Part shown: positions 8,521 through 17,767 of the stretch, one piece after another
Layout: each line of letters opens with the position of its first letter
Position numbering within the stretch: position 1 is the stretch's first letter
Assembly (NCBI GenBank): GCA_036745415.1
Contig: DAIOGF010000002.1
Location: 124,001 to 188,000 of the forward strand
Reading direction: 5' to 3'
DNA: 64,000 nucleotides
Source of the DNA: CAILQE01 sp036745415
GTDB lineage: Bacteria; Patescibacteriota; Saccharimonadia; Saccharimonadales; UBA4665
Made by a program: the position numbers and the translations under genes
The notes under the pieces: model-generated
What the model saw: the letters and a program-made list of their open reading frames with translations, nothing else
The model's database searches: none
What the model was told of the DNA's origin: nothing

Positions 8521-9290
8521 GAAGTTACTCAGAGGCCTATAAGCCAGGACAGACTAAAAAGTATGCTATAAGTAGATCTAAGATCGAATTATTTGTGCAG
8601 TGTCCTAGATGTTTTTGGTTGGATACAAGATTAAAAATCAAAAGACCATCAGGGCCTCCTTTTAGCTTAAATAAAGCAGTAGACGAATTATTTAAAAAAG
8701 AATTCGATTCTTACAGGAGCTCTAAAACTCCACACCCGATAATGAAAGCCAACAAATTGGACGCAATTCCTTTTTATCATGAAGATTTAGAAATTTGGCG
8801 AGAAAATTTCAAGGGTCTTAGAGTGGTTGACGAAGAAACAAACCTAGAAGTATTTGGCGCAATTGATGATGTATGGATTAATTCGGATGGTGAATTGATA
8901 GTTGTAGACTACAAGGCAACTTCAAAAACTAGTGAAGTTAGTCTTGATGCCGAATGGCAGCTTAGTTATAAACGGCAAGTAGAGGTCTACCAATGGCTTC
9001 TTAGAAGACTGGGCTTCAAGGTAAATGATTTAACAGTTTTCATATACACCAATGCAAGAATGGACCTAGATGAATTTGGCGATAAATTAGAATTTAAAAC
9101 CAAATTCCTTACTCATAATGGAAATGATTCATGGATTGATCCTACATTAAAAGAAATTAAGAAATGTCTAGAAGGTGAAATGCCTGCGGTAGGTAAAGGT
9201 GCTATGGGTGGAGTTTGTGAGTTCTGTGAATATGCGAAAATGCGAACTCAATATACCATCGACACAATACAGGGCAAGAAGAAAAATTAA
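8517..9290 (+). CDS. PD-(D/E)XK nuclease family protein with Cys-cluster (Cas4/RecB-like)
   Basis: A stand-alone RecB-type nuclease domain. The catalytic core is visible as GAIDDVW followed by ELIVVDYKAT (the D...DYK motif). Cysteines flank it: CPRC near the N-terminus and CEFC near the C-terminus. That is the arrangement that holds an iron-sulfur cluster in Cas4 and AddB-type nucleases. The start at 8517 forms an ATGA overlap with the HAD gene; an upstream ATG at 8505 is possible. No cas genes or repeats are nearby, so a DNA-repair role is more likely than CRISPR adaptation (inference). Confidence 0.8.
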   Translation: MRSYSEAYKPGQTKKYAISRSKIELFVQCPRCFWLDTRLKIKRPSGPPFSLNKAVDELFKKEFDSYRSSKTPHPIMKANKLDAIPFYHEDLEIWRENFKGLRVVDEETNLEVFGAIDDVWINSDGELIVVDYKATSKTSEVSLDAEWQLSYKRQVEVYQWLLRRLGFKVNDLTVFIYTNARMDLDEFGDKLEFKTKFLTHNGNDSWIDPTLKEIKKCLEGEMPAVGKGAMGGVCEFCEYAKMRTQYTIDTIQGKKKN

Positions 9291-9298
9291 TAAAAAAG

Positions 9299-9307
9299 TG
9301 TTAAAAT
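9299..9307 (+). promoter_or_regulatory. Extended -10 promoter for serS
   Basis: TGT-TAAAAT, with TAAAAT at 9302-9307. The predicted start near 9314 lies 4 nt before the serS ATG at 9318, so the transcript is nearly leaderless. Confidence 0.5.
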
Positions 9308-9317
9308 ATACCCATAA

Positions 9318-10619
9318 ATGATAGATATTCAAATACTTAGAGAAAATCCTGAATTAGTTAAAACAAAGTCTAAGCAAAAAGGCTACGATATAGATATAGA
9401 TCAGATTGTTGGATTTGATAAAGAAAGACTTGAGCTACTGAATAAAGTAGAAGAATTAAGGCGAAGTAGAAATGAGCTTAATGATAGCTTTAAGGGCACT
9501 AAGCCAAGTGATGATCAATTAGAAAAAGGAAGACAATTAAAAGAGGAATTGTCCGATTTAGAGCACAAGTATGTCGATATAGAATTGCAATTGAATGCAT
9601 TGCTATCTAAAATCCCTAATCTTGCTGAAGATGATGTTCCCGTTGGAGCTTCCGAAGATGAAAATGTAATTATTAAGACTAACGGCGATCCAACTAAATT
9701 CGATTTTAAGCCTAAGAGTCACGCTGAAATAGCTGAAGCTAATGGTTGGCTAGATAAAACTAGAGCGGCTAAAGTAGCCGGTTCTAGATTTGCATATATA
9801 AAAGGACCAATGGTTAAGTTGCAATTTGCGCTAGTTCAATTTGTTATGAATGAATTATCTAACGAAGAGGTAATCTCTAAATTAGTAAAAGAAAATAATC
9901 TTAATGTTTCAACTAAAGCATTCGTTCCAGTTATACCTCCAGCACTCATAAATACTCCAACTTACGAAGCTACCGGAAGACTAAATGCGGAAGAAGTAAC
10001 TTATAAAATTGAGAATGATGATCTTTGGCTAAACGCTAGCGCAGAGCACAGTCTTTGTTCTATGTATAAAGATGAATTACTTCCAGAGAATGAACTACCA
10101 ATTAGATATATTGGATACAGCACTTCCTTTAGAAGAGAAGCTGGTACATACGGAAAAGATATGGAAGGGATTTTTAGGACCCATCAATTCGACAAACTTG
10201 AAATGGAAACATTCTCAAATTCTGAAAGTTCAAAAGATGAACATTTATTAATGATAGCCATACAAGAATATTTATTATCTGAACTAGGCTTGCCTTATCA
10301 GGTGATACAGAAGTGCACCGCAGATATTGGCTTCCCTAATGCAAGAGGCGTAGATATTAATACTTGGATACCAAGTCAAAATCAATACAGAGAAACACAC
10401 TCAGCAGATTATCTTACAGATTTTCAAGCCAGAAGACTTAAGACCAGATATAAGAAAAATAATGGTGAAGGCAATGAGCTGGTTCACACAAATGACGCCA
10501 CTGCTTTAGTTTTAAGTAGAATTCCTATAGCTATCTTAGAAAATTATCAGGACGCTGAAGGTAGAGTTAAAGTCCCAGATATTCTTAAGAAATATATGGG
10601 CAATGTTGAATATTTGTAG
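9318..10619 (+). CDS. serS: Seryl-tRNA synthetase
   Basis: Class II synthetase for tRNA-Ser. The N-terminal ~110 residues form the antiparallel coiled-coil arm that reaches the long variable arm of tRNA-Ser (one such tRNA lies at 62265-62354). Motif 2 is FRREAGTYGKDMEGIFRTHQF. The motif 3 region reads TNDATALVLSRIPIAILENYQ, where most bacterial enzymes have an NGSG-type block, a mild divergence. The 433 aa length is normal. hpf follows after 19 nt. Confidence 0.95.
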   Translation: MIDIQILRENPELVKTKSKQKGYDIDIDQIVGFDKERLELLNKVEELRRSRNELNDSFKGTKPSDDQLEKGRQLKEELSDLEHKYVDIELQLNALLSKIPNLAEDDVPVGASEDENVIIKTNGDPTKFDFKPKSHAEIAEANGWLDKTRAAKVAGSRFAYIKGPMVKLQFALVQFVMNELSNEEVISKLVKENNLNVSTKAFVPVIPPALINTPTYEATGRLNAEEVTYKIENDDLWLNASAEHSLCSMYKDELLPENELPIRYIGYSTSFRREAGTYGKDMEGIFRTHQFDKLEMETFSNSESSKDEHLLMIAIQEYLLSELGLPYQVIQKCTADIGFPNARGVDINTWIPSQNQYRETHSADYLTDFQARRLKTRYKKNNGEGNELVHTNDATALVLSRIPIAILENYQDAEGRVKVPDILKKYMGNVEYL

Positions 10620-10638
10620 ACTTAAATAAGGAGTAGAA

Positions 10639-10989
10639 ATGATCGAAAATATTGATATTAGTGGAAGAAATTACGAGATTGATGAAAAAGTAACTAAATA
10701 TATTTCAAAAAAACTCGGAAAACTTGATAAATATTTACCCAAGCACGCTAAAGATTCCGCGCATTTAGAAGTAATACTTACTGATGATAGAAAAACAGTA
10801 AATCACTCAACTTGTGAATTAATTTTAAATGTACCAAAAGCGAAATTAGTGGTAAAAGATAGCACCATAAATATGTTTGCTGCCATCGATATAGTTGAAG
10901 AAAAATTGAAAACTCAAATTAGAAAATACAAAGAAGAGCATGAACCTGCCAAAATAGCTAAAATGCGATCTAAAATAAAAAAAGACTAA
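10639..10989 (+). CDS. hpf: Ribosome hibernation-promoting factor (short HPF/RaiA)
   Basis: Binds the 30S decoding site and inactivates ribosomes in starvation. The 116 aa protein is a single beta-alpha-beta-beta-beta-alpha domain, starting with IENIDISGRNYEIDEKV and containing the AAIDIVEEKLKTQIRKYKEE helix; the long-HPF dimerisation tail is absent. It has one of the clearest Shine-Dalgarno sequences in the window, AAGGAG, 7-8 nt before the ATG, which fits an internal operon gene after serS. Confidence 0.93.
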   Translation: MIENIDISGRNYEIDEKVTKYISKKLGKLDKYLPKHAKDSAHLEVILTDDRKTVNHSTCELILNVPKAKLVVKDSTINMFAAIDIVEEKLKTQIRKYKEEHEPAKIAKMRSKIKKD

Positions 10990-11062
10990 TCTAAATTAAT
11001 ATTTATAGAGTATAATATCTAAATAATAATTATCTTATTGAAGGGGAGTTGTTTTTAATAAT

Positions 11063-13666
11063 ATGAATGTAGTATTCAAGAAGATTCTGGGTGACCCACA
11101 GGCAAGAACAGTAAAGAGATTACGTAAAATAGTTGATAAAGTTAATCTATTAGCACCTAAATACGAAAAATTAAAAGATAAAGAACTAAAAGAGCAGACT
11201 GAAGTATTAAAAAAACAACTCAAGAAGAAAAGCTTAGACGAGATTTTACCTAACGCTTTTGCGGTGGTGCGTGAAGCCGCATCTAGATCATTAAAGCAAA
11301 GACACTTTGATGTTCAGCTTATTGGTGGCGTGGCCCTTCATGAAGGTAGTGTAGCTGAAATGCGAACCGGAGAAGGAAAGACATTAGTTGCTACAGCTCC
11401 AGTTTATCTAAATGCGCTTACCGGTAAGGGTGTTCACGTAGTTACCGTGAATGATTACTTAGCACAACGAGATGCTGGTTGGATGGGACAGGTTTATGAC
11501 TTTCTTGGATTAACCACAGGTGTAATTATTGCCGACCAAAGCTATATTTTTGATAAAAAATTCACAAATAATGACCATGAAGATGAAAGATTTAAGCACT
11601 TACGACCATGTACTAGAAAAGAAGCTTACGATGCAGACATTACATATGGAACAAACAATGAATTTGGTTTCGATTATCTTAGAGATAACATGGTTCGAGA
11701 AGTGGATCAAATTAGACAGAGAGATTTAAACTTTGCAATAGTTGACGAGGTAGACTCTATTTTAATCGATGAAGCCCGAACACCTTTGATTATTAGTGCG
11801 CCGAGCGTTACTTCTGGTGTTGCATATACTCAATTTTCTAAGGTTGTTAGACAGCTTGAGAAGAATAAACACTTCGAAACTGATGAAAAGAGAAAAACAG
11901 TTATTCTAACCGATAAGGGTATAAATAAGATTGAAAAAATTCTTGGTATTAAGAATCTATATGGTTCTGAGCATATCAGAACTATTTATCACTTACAGCA
12001 GGCTTTAAGAGCTGAAGCGCTTTTCCATCGAGACAAAGACTATGTAGTAACCAAAGAAGGTGAAGTTGTTATTGTGGACGAATTTACAGGAAGATTGCTT
12101 GCTGGACGACGATACAATGAAGGATTGCATCAAGCTATAGAAGCAAAAGAAGGAGTAGAAGTTCAACAGGAAAGTATGACTCTTGCAACAATTTCATTCC
12201 AGAATTACTTCAGACTTTATGAAAAACTATCTGGAATGACTGGAACAGCAATGACAGAAGCGGAAGAATTCCACCAAATTTACAAACTAGACGTAATAGA
12301 TATTCCGTCAAATCGAAAGATTGCCAGATTAGACAGATCTGACAGAATTTATAGAACTGAAAAAGGTAAATTTAATGCAATCGTTAAAGAAGTTAAGAGA
12401 TTGAATACAAAAGGGCAGCCAGTACTACTAGGAACTGTATCTATTGAAAAGAATGAATACTTAGGCGCACTTCTTAATAAAGCCGGTATTCCTCACCAAG
12501 TTTTAAATGCTAAAAATAATGAAAGAGAAGCTAGTATTGTTGCAAAAGCTGGACAGAAGGGTGCAGTTACTCTTGCAACAAACATTGCAGGTCGTGGTAC
12601 AGACATTGTGTTAAGCGATGACGTGAAAGAATTAGGAGGTTTGTTCGTTCTTGGTACTGAAAGACATGAATCAAGAAGAATAGACAATCAGCTTCGAGGA
12701 CGTTCTGGAAGACAGGGAGATCCTGGTGAATCACAATTCTTCGTAAGTACTGAAGATGACTTAATGAGAATATTCGGTGGTGAAAGAATTGCTGGAGTAA
12801 TGACTAGGCTTAATGTGAATGATGACGTTCCAATTGAGAATAGAATTATCTCAAAATCCCTAGAGGGCGCTCAAAAGAAAGTTGAAGGCTTTCATTTTGA
12901 TCAAAGAAAAAATGTCGTTCAGTATGACGACGTAATGAACAGGCACCGTAAAGCTATCTATGCGATGCGAAAAGAAATTCTTCGATCTGAAGATATCTCT
13001 AAGCGAATTAAAATATTTATTGATGAAGAAATTAAAGCCTTGATGTCTTCTCCAGAATTAACTACTGATGCTTTTGAAGATATTGTTAAGAATAGTTTTC
13101 CATTTGACGACAAAACTTTGGATAAAATATTCGATTCAGAAGCAGACAATTTCGAGAATATACTTCACGATGAAGCTACTAAATTATATGAGACAAGGAT
13201 TGAATTATTCGGTAGAGATATCATGCACAAAGTGGAAAGAGAAATCTATCTACAGGTATTAGATAATCTATGGATGCAGCACCTTGAGAACATGGATCAC
13301 CTTAGAGAGGGTATTCACTGGATAAGTGTTGGACAACAGGATCCACTAGTAGAATACAGAAGACGTGGTCAAATTTTATTCGACCAAATGCAGGCAAACT
13401 TAAGACAAGAAGTTGTTAAGTCTCTATACTTTGCAGAACCAGTAGGCGAAGATGAGCTAAATAAAGCTATGGAAACCGAGCTAACTCTAGCAGCTAGGTC
13501 TTCAGTTGAGAATGCTAACAAGATTATTGATAATCAAAAAGAATTTGATGAAGGCGATTTTAAGAGGAAGAATAATGCTGCCGCAAAAAAGAAGACAGAT
13601 AATCTTAGAAAAGCTAGAAAGAACGAGAGAAATAGAAAAAAACAAGCTAAAAGAAGAAAGAAGTAA
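11063..13666 (+). CDS. secA: Protein translocase ATPase SecA
   Basis: ATP-driven motor that pushes preproteins through SecYEG. Walker A GEGKT is at residues 103-107, the DEAD-type box is DEVDSILIDEARTPL, the second nucleotide-binding fold has ATNIAGRGTDI and QLRGRSGRQGD, and the helical scaffold and wing domains follow. At 867 aa it is full length, but the C-terminal zinc/SecB-binding motif is missing and replaced by a Lys/Arg-rich tail. A TATAAT at 11011-11016 and a GGGGAG in the leader give it its own signals. The stop overlaps the next gene as TAATG. Confidence 0.98.
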   Translation: MNVVFKKILGDPQARTVKRLRKIVDKVNLLAPKYEKLKDKELKEQTEVLKKQLKKKSLDEILPNAFAVVREAASRSLKQRHFDVQLIGGVALHEGSVAEMRTGEGKTLVATAPVYLNALTGKGVHVVTVNDYLAQRDAGWMGQVYDFLGLTTGVIIADQSYIFDKKFTNNDHEDERFKHLRPCTRKEAYDADITYGTNNEFGFDYLRDNMVREVDQIRQRDLNFAIVDEVDSILIDEARTPLIISAPSVTSGVAYTQFSKVVRQLEKNKHFETDEKRKTVILTDKGINKIEKILGIKNLYGSEHIRTIYHLQQALRAEALFHRDKDYVVTKEGEVVIVDEFTGRLLAGRRYNEGLHQAIEAKEGVEVQQESMTLATISFQNYFRLYEKLSGMTGTAMTEAEEFHQIYKLDVIDIPSNRKIARLDRSDRIYRTEKGKFNAIVKEVKRLNTKGQPVLLGTVSIEKNEYLGALLNKAGIPHQVLNAKNNEREASIVAKAGQKGAVTLATNIAGRGTDIVLSDDVKELGGLFVLGTERHESRRIDNQLRGRSGRQGDPGESQFFVSTEDDLMRIFGGERIAGVMTRLNVNDDVPIENRIISKSLEGAQKKVEGFHFDQRKNVVQYDDVMNRHRKAIYAMRKEILRSEDISKRIKIFIDEEIKALMSSPELTTDAFEDIVKNSFPFDDKTLDKIFDSEADNFENILHDEATKLYETRIELFGRDIMHKVEREIYLQVLDNLWMQHLENMDHLREGIHWISVGQQDPLVEYRRRGQILFDQMQANLRQEVVKSLYFAEPVGEDELNKAMETELTLAARSSVENANKIIDNQKEFDEGDFKRKNNAAAKKKTDNLRKARKNERNRKKQAKRRKK

Positions 13667-14952
13667 TGAAGCATACCGTAGAGAAGATTACTCTTAAAAA
13701 TGGAGCTGAAGGTTTATTTATTCATGTGCCAGATGCAATGGTATTTGATTATGATATTTATTTTAGGGCAGGTGAATATTTAGTAAATCCTGAACAATGG
13801 GAAGTTCCGCATTTGATGGAGCATGTACTGCTAGGTGCAAATGAGTTATTTCCAAGCTCAAGAGATTTTCATGCCGAGATGGAAAAGAATGGAGCATATT
13901 CTAATGCCTCCACTGGAATCTATGACATAACTTACGAAGTTGAATGTGCTGACTTTGAGTGGGATAGAGTTTTTGAATTATTGCTTCAAGCAATAACTAA
14001 GCCTTTATTTCTTAAGGATGAATTTGCATCTGAATATGGAAATGTAGAAGAAGAATTAAGTGCTAGATCAAACAATCATTTTAGAAGATTAAGTATTGAA
14101 GTTAGAAAAGCTGTAGGTTATTTAGCTATGGCAGATCAGGATAGACTAAAAAGAATAAAGAATGTATCACTAGAAGACATCAGGGATCATTTTAATCGAA
14201 CTCATTTTACAAAAAATATGCGCTTCGCGATTGCAGGTAATATAACTCCAGGAAGGAAGAAACAGCTTATTGAAATGCTCGAAGGTATGGATTTGCCTAC
14301 TGGAAAGAAAATGTTTGATCTTCCCAATGAAAAGCCAGTTAAGCCAGAAGGACCAATATATATTAAAAATGATTCTGTAGAAAACATATATATGTATCTA
14401 GACACATATATCAATTCCAGGCTTGATGATAAAGAGACTGAAGCTCTGATTCTTTTGAATACCTATCTGTCAGAAACAATTTATTCTAAGATACTAGGCA
14501 CTGCTAGGGAGCGAGGAATACTTTACGATATGAGCAGTGCATATACATATAATAAGAATTCTTCTAATTGGTGGTTTGGTGCTCAGGTTTCTGAAAAGAA
14601 TGCTGTTGAATATCTTAATATAATTATTAGTGAAATATCCAAAGTTAAACGCGGAGACATTACAGAACAAGATATTGAAGCCACAAAGCAATATGCACTA
14701 GGTAGATATCAGCGTTCAGATCAAACCGTTGATGCTACTCTTGATGGTTATTCTGGAAAGTTTTTTTTCGATAAAATCGTAAATGATAGCTATTCAATTC
14801 CCGACAGAATCAAGGGTGTGAAGAAAGAAGAAATAATTGATGTCTGTAATAAAATGTTCTCAGAAGATATTTGGAGCCTTGGTGTTTTAGGAAATTGTGG
14901 CAAAGATTTTGTTGATCAATTATATGAACAGATTTCTGTTCTTTGGGTGTAG
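13666..14952 (+). CDS. M16 family zinc peptidase (pitrilysin/processing-peptidase-like)
   Basis: Carries the inverted zinc motif HLMEH (H49, E52, H53) with a downstream acidic ligand in NVEEEL near residue 128. The catalytic half is followed by a second M16-like half around residues 190-428, containing the LDGYSGKFFFD region. The 428 aa length fits the short, dimer-forming bacterial M16 peptidases. There is no signal peptide. It is coupled to secA by a TAATG overlap, which hints at a role near protein export or peptide clearance (inference). Substrates are unknown. Confidence 0.88.
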   Translation: MKHTVEKITLKNGAEGLFIHVPDAMVFDYDIYFRAGEYLVNPEQWEVPHLMEHVLLGANELFPSSRDFHAEMEKNGAYSNASTGIYDITYEVECADFEWDRVFELLLQAITKPLFLKDEFASEYGNVEEELSARSNNHFRRLSIEVRKAVGYLAMADQDRLKRIKNVSLEDIRDHFNRTHFTKNMRFAIAGNITPGRKKQLIEMLEGMDLPTGKKMFDLPNEKPVKPEGPIYIKNDSVENIYMYLDTYINSRLDDKETEALILLNTYLSETIYSKILGTARERGILYDMSSAYTYNKNSSNWWFGAQVSEKNAVEYLNIIISEISKVKRGDITEQDIEATKQYALGRYQRSDQTVDATLDGYSGKFFFDKIVNDSYSIPDRIKGVKKEEIIDVCNKMFSEDIWSLGVLGNCGKDFVDQLYEQISVLWV

Positions 14953-14954
14953 AA

Positions 14955-16052
14955 ATGTCCGATCTAAAAAATAAATACTTAGAAATTCAAAAGGAAATCA
15001 ATGACGTTAAAACTGCTCTTAGAATTGATGATTTAAATCATAAGTTAGAAACTCTAGACAAAGATTCTCAAGATCAAGACTTCTGGAAAGACAATGAAAA
15101 GGCCAGGGGCGTAATGCAAGAAATAAGTAAATTAAAAAGTACTGTTGAGCCATGGAATGAGCTAGTTAACGAAACCAATGATCTACTTGAATTAGCTAAT
15201 ATTTCCGATGAAGAAATGAACGAGAGCTTAAATGGTTCATATGATGAATTATTGAAAAAATTTAATTTATTAAAATCTGACCTTAGATATAGTGGGGAAT
15301 ACGATAGCTCTGATGTAATTATGAGTATTTATGCTGGAGCGGGTGGAACCGATGCCCAGGATTGGGCCGAGATGTTAATGAGAATGTATTTAAGATTTTT
15401 AGAAAAGAAAAAATATGAAGTCGTAATGATTGATCAGAGTAAAGGCGATGAAGCTGGAATTAAGTCTGTGAGTTTTAGTGTTTCTGGAAAATACGCATTT
15501 GGTAATTTGAAAAGTGAAGACGGAGTTCACAGGCTTGTAAGGCTTAGTCCTTTTAATTCAGATAATTTAAGACAGACTAGTTTTGCAAAAGTAGAAGTTC
15601 TTCCAAAAATAGATTTACCAAAAGAATTACAATTGGATGAAAATGAATTAAAGATTGATTATTATAGGGCAGGTGGACATGGCGGCCAAAGTGTTAATAC
15701 TACTGATTCAGCTGTTCGAATTACTCATATTCCGACGGGGCTTAGTGTATCTATACAGAATGAAAGATCTCAAGTTCAGAATAAGGAACTAGCTATGAAT
15801 ATATTGAAAGCTAAGTTAGCTCATCTGCAAAAAGAGCAGCATGTTGAAAAACTATCCGAATTAAAAGGACCAAATTTATCTGCGGAATGGGGAAATCAAA
15901 TTAGATCTTATGTGCTACATCCTTATAAGCAAGTTAAGGATTTAAGAACCGGTTATGAAACATCTGACCCTGAAAGTATTCTTGATGGAAACCTAGATGA
16001 CTTAATCGATTCTTTCCTCGAAAAGAATATCAGTCTTAAAGATAAGCATTAA
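14955..16052 (+). CDS. prfB: Peptide chain release factor 2, no programmed frameshift
   Basis: Reads UAA and UGA stops. The codon-recognition SPF motif is present in RLSPFNS and the catalytic GGQ in GGHGGQSVNTTDSAVR (around residues 240-244). The N-terminus runs uninterrupted from the ATG at 14955, so the in-frame UGA that autoregulates prfB in many bacteria is absent. The start is 2 nt after the stop of the M16 gene. RF2 together with TGA stops elsewhere in the window shows that UGA is not reassigned. Confidence 0.96.
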   Translation: MSDLKNKYLEIQKEINDVKTALRIDDLNHKLETLDKDSQDQDFWKDNEKARGVMQEISKLKSTVEPWNELVNETNDLLELANISDEEMNESLNGSYDELLKKFNLLKSDLRYSGEYDSSDVIMSIYAGAGGTDAQDWAEMLMRMYLRFLEKKKYEVVMIDQSKGDEAGIKSVSFSVSGKYAFGNLKSEDGVHRLVRLSPFNSDNLRQTSFAKVEVLPKIDLPKELQLDENELKIDYYRAGGHGGQSVNTTDSAVRITHIPTGLSVSIQNERSQVQNKELAMNILKAKLAHLQKEQHVEKLSELKGPNLSAEWGNQIRSYVLHPYKQVKDLRTGYETSDPESILDGNLDDLIDSFLEKNISLKDKH

Positions 16053-16054
16053 TC

Positions 16055-16063
16055 TGATATAAT
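16055..16063 (+). promoter_or_regulatory. Extended -10 promoter for ftsE
   Basis: TGA-TATAAT, with TATAAT at 16058-16063. The predicted start near 16070 is 2 nt before the ftsE ATG at 16072, implying a leaderless ftsEX mRNA. Confidence 0.5.
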
Positions 16064-16071
16064 AATTTCTG

Positions 16072-16755
16072 ATGATATTGTTAGACAGGGTTACCAAAAC
16101 ATATCCAAAGACATCAGCTCCTGCTTTAGATAAGATTAGTCTTCATGTAGAGCCTAAGGAGTTTGTTATTATTGTTGGTCAAAGTGGTGCAGGTAAAACT
16201 ACGCTTCTAAAATTATTAACAAGGGAAGAGAAGCCAACCAGCGGTAAAATAGTTGTCGGTGGAATAGATTACGATAAATTAAAAGATCGAAAAATACCTT
16301 TACTTAGAAGAAAGATTGGAGTTGTTTTTCAAGATTTTAAATTACTTCCAAATAAAAATGTTTTTGAAAATGTAGCTTTTGCTCTAGAAATAGTTGGAGC
16401 TTCGAATGAAGAGATCAGAAAAACAGTACCTAAAGTTCTTGCAATTGTTAATCTTGTTGATAAGGAAAAAAGTATGCCTAGCCAACTAAGTGGTGGTGAG
16501 CGTCAAAGAGTTGCTATTGCTAGGGCGCTTGTTAGACAGCCTAAAATTTTGATTGCCGACGAGCCAACCGGAAACCTCGACCCAATTAATGCTTGGGATG
16601 TTATTAAGGTATTAGAAAAAATTAATCGCTTTGGAACAACTGTGCTACTAACTACTCATAATGCTGAGATTGTAGATAAATTAAAGCGACGTGTGGTGAT
16701 GATCAAGGACGGTAAGATATATAGCGATAAGGCTAAGTCGGGATATAAGATATGA
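16072..16755 (+). CDS. ftsE: Cell division ABC transporter ATPase FtsE
   Basis: ATPase of the FtsEX complex, which transmits ATP-hydrolysis signals across the membrane to activate peptidoglycan hydrolases at the septum. Walker A is GQSGAGKTT, the signature LSGGERQRVAIARAL, and Walker B LIADEPTGNLD. The 227 aa length is standard. It overlaps ftsX by an ATGA and is preceded by its own extended -10. Confidence 0.96.
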   Translation: MILLDRVTKTYPKTSAPALDKISLHVEPKEFVIIVGQSGAGKTTLLKLLTREEKPTSGKIVVGGIDYDKLKDRKIPLLRRKIGVVFQDFKLLPNKNVFENVAFALEIVGASNEEIRKTVPKVLAIVNLVDKEKSMPSQLSGGERQRVAIARALVRQPKILIADEPTGNLDPINAWDVIKVLEKINRFGTTVLLTTHNAEIVDKLKRRVVMIKDGKIYSDKAKSGYKI

Positions 16756-17699
16756 GTATAAGAGCTAATACTTTAGGAAGAATTGTTAAGAGTGGACTTA
16801 TCGGTTTTACCAGAAACCTGTCATTAGCAGCAGCTGCTATTGCTGTAATGACTATAACTCTAACAATTATATTGTTTTCATTACTAGCTAGCGCGACACT
16901 CGATAATACTATTTCTCAAATACGCGCCAAAGTTAATATTTCTATTTATCTTAAGGATGGAGTTAGTCAAAATACTGTAGATGATTTTATCTCTCATCTA
17001 AGAGGACGAGCAAATGTAAAGAATGTTAAGTATATATCTAAAGCTCAAGCCCTCGCACAATATAAGCAAGACAATGCCGGAAATCAGACACTAATAAATG
17101 CGGCCAACCTAACCAACAATCCATTGCCTGCAAGTATTGAAATTATTCCTAACGATATAAATAATATTCAGCAGATTAAAGATTTTATAGATCAGCCACA
17201 ATATGTAGCACTACAAGATCCTCAGTCCGGAACATCATATTCTGGAGATAGGAAGCAGGCAATAGATAAAATTGCTAAAGCAACCAAAGTTATAAAAGAA
17301 TCTGGTGTAGCAGCAGTTTTAATATTCTCTTTTGTGTCCGTAATAATAATCTTTAATACAATCAGAATGGCAATCTTCAATAGAAGAGAAGAGATTAAGA
17401 TTATGCGCTTACTTGGTGCATATAAGTCATACATTCATGGACCATTCGTTGTAGAAGGAGTGGTTTATGGAATACTCTCTGCATTACTTTCAATCTCAGC
17501 AATCTATATATTATTTATTGGATCGTCTAATACGCTTCAAGCTTCAAGTTTTGGATTATTCGATATTTCTTATACTGATAAATTCTACAAATCTCATTTC
17601 TGGGTAATACTATTAGCTCAATTAACTATAGGTATTTTGATAGGTTCAATTAGCTCGGCAGTTGCTACTCGTAGATATCTCAAAAATAAAGTAAAATAA
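16752..17699 (+). CDS. ftsX: Cell division membrane protein FtsX
   Basis: Membrane partner of FtsE. A first transmembrane helix (residues ~20-45) is followed by a ~120-residue extracellular domain, then three C-terminal transmembrane helices with the FtsX/MacB-like RREEIKIMRLLGAYKSYI segment between them. The 315 aa length is typical. The extracellular loop normally binds a coiled-coil hydrolase such as PcsB or RipC; the next gene encodes exactly such a protein, 68 nt downstream. Confidence 0.95.
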   Translation: MSIRANTLGRIVKSGLIGFTRNLSLAAAAIAVMTITLTIILFSLLASATLDNTISQIRAKVNISIYLKDGVSQNTVDDFISHLRGRANVKNVKYISKAQALAQYKQDNAGNQTLINAANLTNNPLPASIEIIPNDINNIQQIKDFIDQPQYVALQDPQSGTSYSGDRKQAIDKIAKATKVIKESGVAAVLIFSFVSVIIIFNTIRMAIFNRREEIKIMRLLGAYKSYIHGPFVVEGVVYGILSALLSISAIYILFIGSSNTLQASSFGLFDISYTDKFYKSHFWVILLAQLTIGILIGSISSAVATRRYLKNKVK

Positions 17700-17767
17700 G
17701 CTTAAGAATTATTGCAATTCAGGGGTGTATATTATATGATTATCTATATAAATATAAAATAAAAATT

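Noticed and set aside
8517..9290. CRISPR adaptation protein Cas4
   Set aside because: Nuclease motif and Cys positions resemble Cas4, but there is no repeat array and no other cas gene in the window, so a general repair nuclease is the safer call.
14943..15080. Programmed +1 frameshift in prfB
   Set aside because: The reading frame is open and continuous from the start codon through the N-terminal domain, with no in-frame UGA.
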